From NCBI RefSeq assembly GCF_035492835.1, contig NZ_DATJIY010000066.1, forward strand, positions 1 through 64,000: DNA of 64,000 bases. The letters are read 5' to 3'. How positions within the stretch are numbered: the first letter of the stretch is position 1; every line of letters begins with the position of its first letter. Made by a program: the position numbers and the translations under genes. Positions 8,159 through 17,014 of this stretch are shown in pieces. The notes beneath the pieces were generated by a model. It saw nothing but the letters and a program-made list of their open reading frames with translations, did not search any database and was not told the DNA's origin. The DNA comes from Dinghuibacter sp035492835 (lineage in GTDB: Bacteria; Bacteroidota; Bacteroidia; Chitinophagales; Chitinophagaceae).

Positions 8159-11158
8159 ATGCAAAGAGTTTTATTGACACTACTACTGATGGGAGCCACG
8201 GGGCTCCGTGCGCAGAGCGCCTGGGACAGGCAGCAATGGGGGAATCATCGCGCGGTCGTCGAAGTAGACGATGACGCGCCGGTGGTCCGCGTACACCTGC
8301 CCTGGAGGAGGGAGGACGATCCGGTGGGTAAAGCCGTGTTTGTCGTGGATGCCAGCTCCGGCCGGCGGATGACCCATGTATACGCGCTGGCGGTCGACAG
8401 GGAGGCGGGGGATTTTATATTCGAGCCGGCCACCGGGAAAGGCGAATATTTTTTCTATTATATGCCCTATCGGATGACGGGCAGCTGGTATTTCCCGAAT
8501 ACGGTTTATCGAAACGCGCGGCTTGCCTATGACTCGGTCTGGGCGGCAGGGCTGTCCCGGTCGGCGGCCTTTCCCGGCGCCAGGATCCTCCGTTTCGAGT
8601 CCGTCGATGCCTTCGATAGATTCGAGCCCATGGAGGTCATCGCCACCGCAAGGGAGACAGACAGTGTCGTTGCGGTAAACAAAGGCAAGGACTTCCTGGT
8701 CTTCCCCGGGGACAGGAAACAACCGGTGAGAATGGAAGACGCGATCCCTTCGTGCTGGATCGGGCGGACGGAGGGTGGGCCTTTTGATGGAACCGCCCTG
8801 CGGAACGAATTCTATGTCTTTCAACTGGCCGTCTTCGCAGCCTATAAAAACTTGCACAACCTGCGACTGACGTTTTCCGATTTGACCGGTGATAACGGAG
8901 CCAGAATACCAGCCGCCTCGATAAGGTGTTTCAATACCGGCGGAAAAGACTGGGAGGGGAAGCGGCTGACAAAAACGGTCGGCGTGGCAAAAGGAAAGGT
9001 ACAGCCTTTGTGGATAGGAGTGGACCTCGCGAAAAGCCTAAGACCCGGCGTGTACAGCGGGATCGCGGCTATCGACGCGGAGGGCGTAGCGCCCCGGTCC
9101 ATAGGTATTCGTTTGCGGGTACAGGACGGGGTGTCGGAGGACAGGGGCTATGGCGACCTTTACCGATTGGCCCGTTTGGACTGGCTCGATTCCGATAGGG
9201 GGATCGATGACAGCGTCTTCAAACCCTATACCCCGGTAAGGCTCCGGGGGAATTCCGTTCATATACTCGGGAGGACCCTATGGTTTGACCGTTTTGGCCT
9301 GCCAGAACGGATCACCAGCTCCTTTCAGGGTTGTAACGCGTCGGCTGAAGGGTCGGCAAAGGATATACTCGCCGGCGCCATAGAGGTAAAGGCGATTTCC
9401 CGTGGCAAGACCATGAGCTGGAAGGGCGACGGGCCGGTGACGAAAGAAGGCGCCGGCGGAGTTGCGAGGTGGTCTGCACGACTGGAGAGCGAAGACGCCG
9501 GCTTGGCCGTCTCCGCCCGGATGGAGTGTGACGGGTACGTCAGCTACGAGCTGACATTGACCGCCAGGAAGGATATGGACCTGGATGACTTCCGGCTGCA
9601 AATCCCATACGCCCCCTCCGTGGCGACCTATATGATGGGACTGGGGTGTAAAGGCGGCAGGCGGCCGGACCGTTGGGACTGGAAGTGGGAAACGAGCAAA
9701 GCCAACAACATGGTCTGGATGGGCGATGTGAACGCGGGTTTGCAGTGCAAGCTCAAAAACGAAACACCGGACTGGGCGATTACCAATTTGGAGAAAACGG
9801 GGATTTATAAAGATTGGAGCAATGGCGGATCGGGTGGCGTGACCTTGACTCCGGACGCGTTATTCATCGCCTACACGGGAAAAAGACGTCTCGCAAAAGG
9901 ACAGGTACTCCATTTCAATTTCGGGCTGTTGATCACGCCCTTGAAGCTGCTTGACCCCGCGCATTGGGACGAGAGGTATTTCCAGGCCGACCCCCCCGTC
10001 GATAGCTGGCGGCGGGAGGCGCTCGCCAAGGGTGCGAATGTCATGAATGTCCACCAGGGCAATGTCCTGAACCCGTATATCAACTACCCATTCGTCGCCG
10101 TCGACACACTAAAGCGGTATGTCGCGGTCAACCGCGCGCTCGGTATAAGAACAAAGGTCTACTATACAGTCCGGGAGCTGAGCAACAGGGCTCCGGAGAT
10201 ATGGCCCTTCCGAAGCCTGGGTGACGAGATATTTACACCCGGTCTGGGATCCCAGGTCGCCGATCAGTTCGCCGACGATGGTACGGGGGGCAACCTTTAC
10301 TGTACCGGCGGCTCCTGGCTGGTAGAGCATTTGCGGACCAGGTACGACGCCGCCTGGCATACGCCGCTCCCGGACGGTGACTACGACATGGCTGTCCGCA
10401 CCCAGGGTCTTTCCCGCTTGCATAATTATTACATCGAGGGGTTGAACTGGCTAGTTCGGAACACCGGCATCCGTGGCATCTACCTCGACGGGGTGGGATA
10501 CGACCGGGAGATTATGAAACGCGTGCGGAAGGTAATGGACAGGGCCGCGGATAGTTGTCTCATCGATATGCATTCGGGGAATAACTTCTCCCCGACGTAT
10601 GGGTTGAACAGCCCGGCCAACCAGTATATGGAGCTCTTCCCGTTCCTCAATAGCCTTTGGCTGGGCGAAGGATATAACTACGACGAATCGCCTGACTACT
10701 GGCTGATCGAAGTTTCCGGTATCCCGTTTGGTCTGTTTGGAGAAATGCTCAACAACGGCGGGAATGCCTACCGGGGAATGTTGTATGGGATGACCAACCG
10801 TCTTGGATGGACGGGAAGCGATCCCAGCGCCCTCTGGCGTCTGTGGGACGTGTTTGGTATCCGGCCATCCCGTATGTTGGGCTATTGGGATTCTTTGTGC
10901 CCCGTCCGGTGCAACCGGGACGACGTAAAGGTGACGGTCTACCAACGGCCTGGGAAGGTGCTTGTCGCTTACGCCAGTTGGGCGAAGAAGGATGTCCATG
11001 TACGCCTGGATGTGGATTGGAAAGCGTTGGGTATCGATGGCGCCCACGCTACGATCGTGGCGCCTGCCGTATCCGGGTTGCAACAAGAATGTGTATATGA
11101 CAACCTGAACGACATACCCATCGGAGTCGGTAAAGGAGGGTGGATCATCATTCAATAA
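8159..11158 (+). CDS. Secreted GH123-like / DUF6067-like glycoside hydrolase
   Basis: Large secreted protein (999 aa) with a Sec signal peptide ending near LRAQS. A Shine-Dalgarno-like AGGAGA precedes the ATG, 6 nt after the previous gene. The first half looks like beta-sandwich domains. The second half (about 580-920) resembles a TIM barrel, with YYTVREL, GIRGIYLDGVGYD and IDMHSGNNF. The acidic YLDGVGYD strand end is a candidate catalytic site. The general architecture matches the glycoside hydrolase-like DUF6067/GH123 N-terminal group that I know from Bacteroidota. This assignment is from memory of motifs and has moderate certainty. The substrate is unknown. Confidence 0.65.
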   Translation: MQRVLLTLLLMGATGLRAQSAWDRQQWGNHRAVVEVDDDAPVVRVHLPWRREDDPVGKAVFVVDASSGRRMTHVYALAVDREAGDFIFEPATGKGEYFFYYMPYRMTGSWYFPNTVYRNARLAYDSVWAAGLSRSAAFPGARILRFESVDAFDRFEPMEVIATARETDSVVAVNKGKDFLVFPGDRKQPVRMEDAIPSCWIGRTEGGPFDGTALRNEFYVFQLAVFAAYKNLHNLRLTFSDLTGDNGARIPAASIRCFNTGGKDWEGKRLTKTVGVAKGKVQPLWIGVDLAKSLRPGVYSGIAAIDAEGVAPRSIGIRLRVQDGVSEDRGYGDLYRLARLDWLDSDRGIDDSVFKPYTPVRLRGNSVHILGRTLWFDRFGLPERITSSFQGCNASAEGSAKDILAGAIEVKAISRGKTMSWKGDGPVTKEGAGGVARWSARLESEDAGLAVSARMECDGYVSYELTLTARKDMDLDDFRLQIPYAPSVATYMMGLGCKGGRRPDRWDWKWETSKANNMVWMGDVNAGLQCKLKNETPDWAITNLEKTGIYKDWSNGGSGGVTLTPDALFIAYTGKRRLAKGQVLHFNFGLLITPLKLLDPAHWDERYFQADPPVDSWRREALAKGANVMNVHQGNVLNPYINYPFVAVDTLKRYVAVNRALGIRTKVYYTVRELSNRAPEIWPFRSLGDEIFTPGLGSQVADQFADDGTGGNLYCTGGSWLVEHLRTRYDAAWHTPLPDGDYDMAVRTQGLSRLHNYYIEGLNWLVRNTGIRGIYLDGVGYDREIMKRVRKVMDRAADSCLIDMHSGNNFSPTYGLNSPANQYMELFPFLNSLWLGEGYNYDESPDYWLIEVSGIPFGLFGEMLNNGGNAYRGMLYGMTNRLGWTGSDPSALWRLWDVFGIRPSRMLGYWDSLCPVRCNRDDVKVTVYQRPGKVLVAYASWAKKDVHVRLDVDWKALGIDGAHATIVAPAVSGLQQECVYDNLNDIPIGVGKGGWIIIQ

Positions 11159-11168
11159 CCGATTGAAC

Positions 11169-14100
11169 ATGGCATGGAAATATGGCGCCGGCTTGTTGCT
11201 GGCCACTTCAATGACGGGCGCCCTATTGGCGCAGCAGGCGGATGGAAGGTTGACCCCGTTGAATGCCAAGCCGTTCGTCATCCCCGGTATTCAGGTGTGG
11301 CAAGGCGGCTCGGGATGGTACCGGATCGGGACGCAGGCGGCCATCGTGCTGGCTTCCGGAAGCTCGGATAGCTTGAAAAGCGTCGCGGAAATCCTGCGGG
11401 GAGACCTGGAAGCGTTGTCCGGCGGTGTGGAATACCCGGTAAGGATAGGCAGGCCGCGGCCGGGGGATATATCACTGAGCCTTGGCGCCACGGATGCTAC
11501 TTTGGGTCCCGAAGGATATTTGCTGGAGGCGACCCCCAAGGAATTGCGTATATCAGCGCGCACCATGCGCGGTGTTTTTTGGGGAACGAGGACATTGCTG
11601 CAGGTGCTCGAACAAGACAGCCTTCAATTCCCTTGCGGGATGGTACGCGACTTCCCGAAATACGTCATCAGGGGGTTCGTATTGGATGCGGGACGAAGGT
11701 TCTTCAGCATGGACTACCTGAAGCGTTGTGTAAGGCTCATGGCGTACTACAAGATGAACGACTTTCACCTGCACCTGAATGACAACGGGTTTCATGGAAA
11801 AGGAACCTCCTGGGACAGCACGTATGCCGCCTTCCGGCTACAGTGCGATACCTATCCCGGCCTTACCGCCACGGATGGTTCTTATACCAAGGCGGACTTC
11901 AAGGCGTTCGAATCGTTTGCGCGTTCCTACGGGGTCAATATCGTACCTGAAATCGACGTCCCCGCCCATTCACTGGCCTTTACCAGGATGCGCCCGGAGA
12001 TCGGGAGCGGACTATACGACATGGACCACCTCGACCTCGATAACCCTCTCACCTATAAAGTCATCGACAGTATATTCGGCGAGTACCTGTCTGGTCCCAC
12101 TCCAGTGTTCTCAGGCCCCGACGTGCACATCGGCACCGACGAGTACAATAAGAAAGCGGCGGAATCTTTCCGGGCCTTTACCGATCACTATATCCGCCTG
12201 GTTCAGGGGTATGGGAAGAAGGTGCGGCTTTGGGGTTCCCTCACACACGCAGCGGGGACGACGCCGGTTACGTCGAAAGGCGTAACCATGAACGTCTGGT
12301 ATAACGGGTATGCCGACCCAAGGGAAATGGAGAGACTGGGATATGATATCATATCCACCCCGGATGACTGGGTTTACATCGTACCAACCGCGAAGTACTA
12401 TCACGACTTCCTCGACATCGCCAAGCTCTTTAACGACTGGGAGCCCCTGCAGGTGGGTGACGTCCGTTTTCCCGAAGGCGATCCCCACATCAAGGGCGGA
12501 TCGTTCGCGGTATGGAACGACAAGATCGGTAATGGGATCACGGACAGGGAAATCGACGACCGGATTTTTCCCGCCATGCAGGTATTGTCGCAAAAAATGT
12601 GGATGGGGACCGATACGACGATGTCGTTCGCGGATTTTTGCCGGGAAGCCGGACAAATTGGAACAGAACCCCAACGGAACGAATATCATGTATCCGTAAA
12701 AGGGAGCGATGCGGGCGACGGGTCCCTGAAACATCCCTTCAGGACCATCATGGCCGCCGCGAACGCGGCCATGCCGGGCGACGTGATCACCGTCCACGCG
12801 GGTACCTACCGCGAGCAAATTACGCCGCCGCGTGGCGGTAGCTCGGACAGGGAGCGGATCGTCTACCAGGCGGCGAAAGGGGAACGCGTCGTGATAAAGG
12901 GGTCGGAAATTGTAACGGGTTGGGAAAGAGCGGGCGGCGATACGTGGATGGTGCGACTCCCCAATTCCTTCTTCGGAAAATTCAACCCGTACAGCGACAG
13001 GATCAGGGGCGACTGGTTCTCACCCACTCCAAAAGAAAGGATCTATCATACCGGCGCCGTATACCTCCGCGGAGACTGGCTGATGGAGGCAGCGTCGAGG
13101 GAAGAGGTCATTCAGCCGGAAAATGAAAGAAACCCTCTGTGGTGGGCGGACGTCGACTCGGCCACTACGACCATATGGGCCCAGTTCAGGAATGCTGACC
13201 CCAACAAGGACACCGTGGAGATAAACGTGCGACAGACGGTTTTTTATCCGGACAAGCCATTTATCAACTATATCACCGTCAAGGGCTTCATCATGGAAGA
13301 CGCGGCCACCAACTGGGCGCCACCCACGGCGGAGCAAATGGGCGTGATCGGTACGCATTGGAGCCGGGGGTGGATTATCGAGGACAATACCGTTCAATAC
13401 TCCAAATGCTCGGGGATCGCCCTGGGAAAATACGGTGACAGCTGGGACAACCATAATACCGAGTCCGCCGAAGGCTATGTGGGTACGATCAGGCGCGCCC
13501 TTGCTTTTGGTTGGAACAAGGGGACGGTAGGTGGTCACCTCGTCCAAAACAACAGGATCGCGTATTGCGAACAAACCGGTATCGTCGGTAGCATGGGTTG
13601 CGCCTTTAGCGTCGTGAAGGGTAACGTGATCCATGACATCCACATACGCCGGTTGTTCACCGGCGCCGAAATGGCCGGTATCAAATTCCACGGCGCGGTG
13701 GATGTGCGGATCGGGCATAACCAGATCTACCGGTCCGACAGGGGCGTATGGCTGGATTGGATGGCGCAGGGAGCGCAGATTTCCGGTAACCTCTTTCATG
13801 ACAATACCAACGAGGATATCTTTTTGGAGGTCGACCATGGCCCCATTTTGGTCGACAATAACATTTGTCTCTCGCGGGTCAGCGTCGTGATGAATTCCAG
13901 CGGTACGGCTTTTGCCCACAACCTGTTTGCGGGAGCCATCCGGGTGATACCATATGACAGCCGCCTGACGCCTTTTTTCAAGCCGCACTCCACGGATATC
14001 GTCGCCCTGCATGACAACCCCGGCGGGGACGTCCGATTTGTCAATAATGTATTTATAGGCCAGGGCAGCGCGCGTAAATATGACAAAACATTGCTGGGCG

Positions 14101-14507
14101 CCTCATTTGCAGGAAATGTATATGCAAAAGGCGCCAATATGCCGCAGGCGGACGACCTGGACCGGTACATGCCGTCGTCCAGGCGGCCGGAGCTCAAAGA
14201 CAAAACGGCGGTAAATGAGCTGAACGCCGGCAACGATGACGGGCGTGCCCTGTTGGAAAAAAGCGGCGCCGCCGTGTACCTGGATATTTCCCTTGACAAA
14301 GGCTGGCTCACGAAGCATAAGAGGTCGCTGGTGACGACGACCCTGTTGGGAAAAGCTATCGTTCCCGATCTGCCGTTCGACAACCCGGACGGCTCGCCCG
14401 TGCGGATCGATACCGACTATAGCGGACAAAAAAGGAATGTGGCAAACCCTTCCCCCGGTCCGTTCGAAATCGAACGCAGCGGCCGGCAGCGGATCAGGAT
14501 ATGGTGA
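11169..14507 (+). CDS. GH20 beta-N-acetylhexosaminidase fused to a right-handed beta-helix domain
   Basis: Two-part secreted enzyme of 1112 aa; an alternative TTG start lies at 11163. After a signal peptide, residues about 40-490 are GH20: the family block RGFVLDAGRRFF, MNDFHLHLND, VPEIDVPAHS and the catalytic pair D324-E325 in HIGTDEY. GH20 enzymes remove terminal GlcNAc or GalNAc by substrate-assisted catalysis. From about residue 507 a second module begins with YHVSVKGSDAGDGS, then GDVITVHAGTYRE and repeated beta-helix rungs (WIIEDNTVQYS, HLVQNNRIAY, VVKGNVIHD, QISGNLFHDN). Such modules occur in carbohydrate-cleaving enzymes, possibly here a second glycosidase or lyase. Each half is about the size of a stand-alone protein, and no stop or frame break is seen at the junction. 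It is the last gene of the 4.9-14.5 kb operon and overlaps the convergent gene by 14 nt. Confidence 0.85.
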   Translation: MAWKYGAGLLLATSMTGALLAQQADGRLTPLNAKPFVIPGIQVWQGGSGWYRIGTQAAIVLASGSSDSLKSVAEILRGDLEALSGGVEYPVRIGRPRPGDISLSLGATDATLGPEGYLLEATPKELRISARTMRGVFWGTRTLLQVLEQDSLQFPCGMVRDFPKYVIRGFVLDAGRRFFSMDYLKRCVRLMAYYKMNDFHLHLNDNGFHGKGTSWDSTYAAFRLQCDTYPGLTATDGSYTKADFKAFESFARSYGVNIVPEIDVPAHSLAFTRMRPEIGSGLYDMDHLDLDNPLTYKVIDSIFGEYLSGPTPVFSGPDVHIGTDEYNKKAAESFRAFTDHYIRLVQGYGKKVRLWGSLTHAAGTTPVTSKGVTMNVWYNGYADPREMERLGYDIISTPDDWVYIVPTAKYYHDFLDIAKLFNDWEPLQVGDVRFPEGDPHIKGGSFAVWNDKIGNGITDREIDDRIFPAMQVLSQKMWMGTDTTMSFADFCREAGQIGTEPQRNEYHVSVKGSDAGDGSLKHPFRTIMAAANAAMPGDVITVHAGTYREQITPPRGGSSDRERIVYQAAKGERVVIKGSEIVTGWERAGGDTWMVRLPNSFFGKFNPYSDRIRGDWFSPTPKERIYHTGAVYLRGDWLMEAASREEVIQPENERNPLWWADVDSATTTIWAQFRNADPNKDTVEINVRQTVFYPDKPFINYITVKGFIMEDAATNWAPPTAEQMGVIGTHWSRGWIIEDNTVQYSKCSGIALGKYGDSWDNHNTESAEGYVGTIRRALAFGWNKGTVGGHLVQNNRIAYCEQTGIVGSMGCAFSVVKGNVIHDIHIRRLFTGAEMAGIKFHGAVDVRIGHNQIYRSDRGVWLDWMAQGAQISGNLFHDNTNEDIFLEVDHGPILVDNNICLSRVSVVMNSSGTAFAHNLFAGAIRVIPYDSRLTPFFKPHSTDIVALHDNPGGDVRFVNNVFIGQGSARKYDKTLLGASFAGNVYAKGANMPQADDLDRYMPSSRRPELKDKTAVNELNAGNDDGRALLEKSGAAVYLDISLDKGWLTKHKRSLVTTTLLGKAIVPDLPFDNPDGSPVRIDTDYSGQKRNVANPSPGPFEIERSGRQRIRIW

Positions 14508-16776
14508 CCGGCACGGTTCGCGTTTCACCCGCGTTGACCGTCACCTTCGGCCAGGACAGAAAGGCCGTATAACCAAGGGGGCTTTTGGCTCGTCCGGCAT
14601 TTTCAACCAGCACGGTTATATCGGCGGGGAAGGGCGTGAGATTGGTTATGACCAGGTCCATCTTGTCCCCGTCACGTTTGCCGACCTTGGCCTCTACGTG
14701 ATCGAAGACGTATATGGTTGCCGTATCCACGCGCACATAGATGCCCGGGATCTCTATCGCCATCAGTATGCCATTTAGCAGATTCCAGCCGGTCGAGCCT
14801 TTACCGCCCCGATAACCCCGCGTGCCGTCGGCGTCACAATAATTCAGGCGTTCGGTAACGGTGCCGTCGGGACGCATGCCCTCGGCGTGGGCGTGGATGA
14901 TGTCGTGCAATAATTCCGCGTAGCGGGCATCCCCCGTTGACCTGTAGAGCCGGAAAAGCGGATCGCCCGAGGACGTGCAGATGCCGGGGGCGGCGTGTTT
15001 GTTTTGGGTGCTGGCCCACACGGCGCCAGTTAGCCTGGCTCCCAACCGGGCCAGCTCCGTGTCGGCCGGCAGCACATAGTCGAATGAAACCGTCCATGTG
15101 GCCAGCAAATGGGCCAGGCGCGCCGATTTCTCCAGCCATTTATCGTCCGATGTGATCTCATAGAGCGCCATGAGAGACGTCATCAGGCCGGAGGCCGTTT
15201 CTGAATCGGCGTTTTGTAAAATGTCCGCGCAGCCGCCGGTCGTCATGCCCAGCGCCTCGAAGTCTCTCTCGTAATACAAAAGAGCTGCTTCAGATGCTAC
15301 CTGTAAATAACCGGGATTTTGAAAATACGCGGACGCCAGTGCGAGGCCACCGACGACCATGGCGCCGCCCGTTGTATTGTAAACGGCGACCGCGCCGGTG
15401 GCATTGTTTAGGAAATTACCCCACTGACCGTCTTTTTCCCAGGTGGCGACAAAGGCGTCGGCCAGGCGCCGGACGGCATGCTCCCAGCCTGGCTTTATGG
15501 CATCGGCACGCCCCTGGGCTTTTAATATCATAAACTGCTTGAGCAGCCAGAACAAGAGGTCCCCGTTCTTTCGCGTCAGCACGATCTCGGGGAACTCATC
15601 ATATCCCTCCCTCCCGAAATTCCGCCCATCCTGATCCGTGGCGCCATAGAAATAACCGGAGGCGCCCTGCCCCCTGGGAATGGCAAAGTCAAAAGTCTGG
15701 GTCACCCGATCCAGGTGGGCTTGATCTCCCAGGACGAGCATCGGATAGGTGTCCATCAATCCGCCAATCCATCCATAGGAAATCCACGTCGCGTTCTCGG
15801 GACAATAAAAGGCGTATCGTCCCCGGTAAAAGCGCTGGTCGATCAGCCCCGTCATGAGCGCGATGACATGGCTGAAGGGGATAAGGTTACGCGGATGATT
15901 GGGACCGGTGACCGCTTTGCGGACTGTCATGAAACGATCGAGCACCGCCGGAATGTCTTCGGCGGCAAAGATGTATACTTTCAGCCGGAGCGTCAGTGAG
16001 CTCCCTTCTGGCCAGTGGCCCCCGCGGTCCGGGCTGTTTTCAAAACCCACGAAAAGGGGTTTCTTATGCCGGACGCCGGGGGCGCAGATGGCCAGCGAGG
16101 CGGTTTTCCGGTCCTGGCTTTCGGTGATAGTAAAGCCATGATCTCCGAAAACCGATCCTTGCTCGGTCAGGACTATAAAGGCTTTTTTGGTTCGTCTGTT
16201 GTAGATTACCACGGCGGGCGTGGTCGTATTGCACACATTTACCTGTAATTCCGAAGGGGTTCCTTCATGGGGTGATAGCTGCGGGAGGACACCCGTGGTC
16301 AGGGGAAGGTCTTTGCGGTAGAGATCCGTGCGGTCCAACCCGGCCGCATAGGGTCTGTCGACCGTGCGGTTCCGATTACCATTGTAGACGGAAGCCGGTA
16401 TCATGACGTACATCTCCGCGTTCCAATCCCCGAAGTCGAAAACGGCCGCGACACCTGCGGATGTTGCATCGCCTCGCTCCAGGGTGAACCGCAAATGAAA
16501 ATCCATGGCGTCCTTCTCCCTCCGCTGGTCTATACGGCTTTCCCACCGCCCCCCTGCGGTATCGAGCGCTTTGCCTTTGAAGGCTGTAGCCGATGTCCTC
16601 CTGGGACCCTCGTAAGCAAGTACATAAGGACGCAGGGTGGCCGCAAATCCTTCCAAAAAGATTTCGGCATCCTTGCAAGGCCCGGCGGATGCCTTGTCCC
16701 AGGGGATCAGCATCCCGGTTCCGAGAATAAATGATTGACCGATAAACCGGCGGCGATCGAATGGATGGGCGCTCAT
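14494..16776 (-). CDS. Tat-exported protein, probable alpha/alpha-toroid carbohydrate enzyme
   Basis: Protein of 760 aa of unrecognised family. The start at 16776 is chosen because it is followed within eight residues by the twin-arginine-like motif RRRFIG and a hydrophobic stretch, typical of a Tat signal; 13 codons upstream are open but less convincing. The N-terminal 250 residues look like a beta-sandwich. The region about 280-660 is rich in amphipathic helices with Trp, Tyr and Gly (ISYGWIGGLMDTYPM, GDLLFWLLKQF, SGLMTSLMALYEI), as in alpha/alpha-toroid glycosidases and polysaccharide lyases. The C-terminal 100 residues look like beta-sandwich again. It is convergent with the GH20 gene and divergent from susC. 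Its function in glycan breakdown is inferred from context. Confidence 0.6.
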   Translation of the reverse strand: MSAHPFDRRRFIGQSFILGTGMLIPWDKASAGPCKDAEIFLEGFAATLRPYVLAYEGPRRTSATAFKGKALDTAGGRWESRIDQRREKDAMDFHLRFTLERGDATSAGVAAVFDFGDWNAEMYVMIPASVYNGNRNRTVDRPYAAGLDRTDLYRKDLPLTTGVLPQLSPHEGTPSELQVNVCNTTTPAVVIYNRRTKKAFIVLTEQGSVFGDHGFTITESQDRKTASLAICAPGVRHKKPLFVGFENSPDRGGHWPEGSSLTLRLKVYIFAAEDIPAVLDRFMTVRKAVTGPNHPRNLIPFSHVIALMTGLIDQRFYRGRYAFYCPENATWISYGWIGGLMDTYPMLVLGDQAHLDRVTQTFDFAIPRGQGASGYFYGATDQDGRNFGREGYDEFPEIVLTRKNGDLLFWLLKQFMILKAQGRADAIKPGWEHAVRRLADAFVATWEKDGQWGNFLNNATGAVAVYNTTGGAMVVGGLALASAYFQNPGYLQVASEAALLYYERDFEALGMTTGGCADILQNADSETASGLMTSLMALYEITSDDKWLEKSARLAHLLATWTVSFDYVLPADTELARLGARLTGAVWASTQNKHAAPGICTSSGDPLFRLYRSTGDARYAELLHDIIHAHAEGMRPDGTVTERLNYCDADGTRGYRGGKGSTGWNLLNGILMAIEIPGIYVRVDTATIYVFDHVEAKVGKRDGDKMDLVITNLTPFPADITVLVENAGRAKSPLGYTAFLSWPKVTVNAGETRTVPVTIS

Positions 16777-17014
16777 GCCACGAATGTAAACGGGCTTGCC
16801 GAAGTCCAGAGGCACGATTTTGGCAAATACCGATGCTATTTTGACTTAGGCAAAAAAGCATCGGTATTTATCAACCCGCTGGTGGCTAACCTGCACAGTC
16901 CTGCGGATATTTGATCCCGATGAGAAAGTGTCTGACGTGCTTGCTTGCTGTCTAGCCCTCCAGGCCATGATTGGACGATTGCTAAAAACGCTTAGTAAAC
17001 CTTTTAATCTCAAA

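Noticed and set aside
12111..12818. 235-codon open frame antisense to the GH20 domain.
   Set aside because: The GH20 active site is read from the plus strand; the minus frame has no motif.
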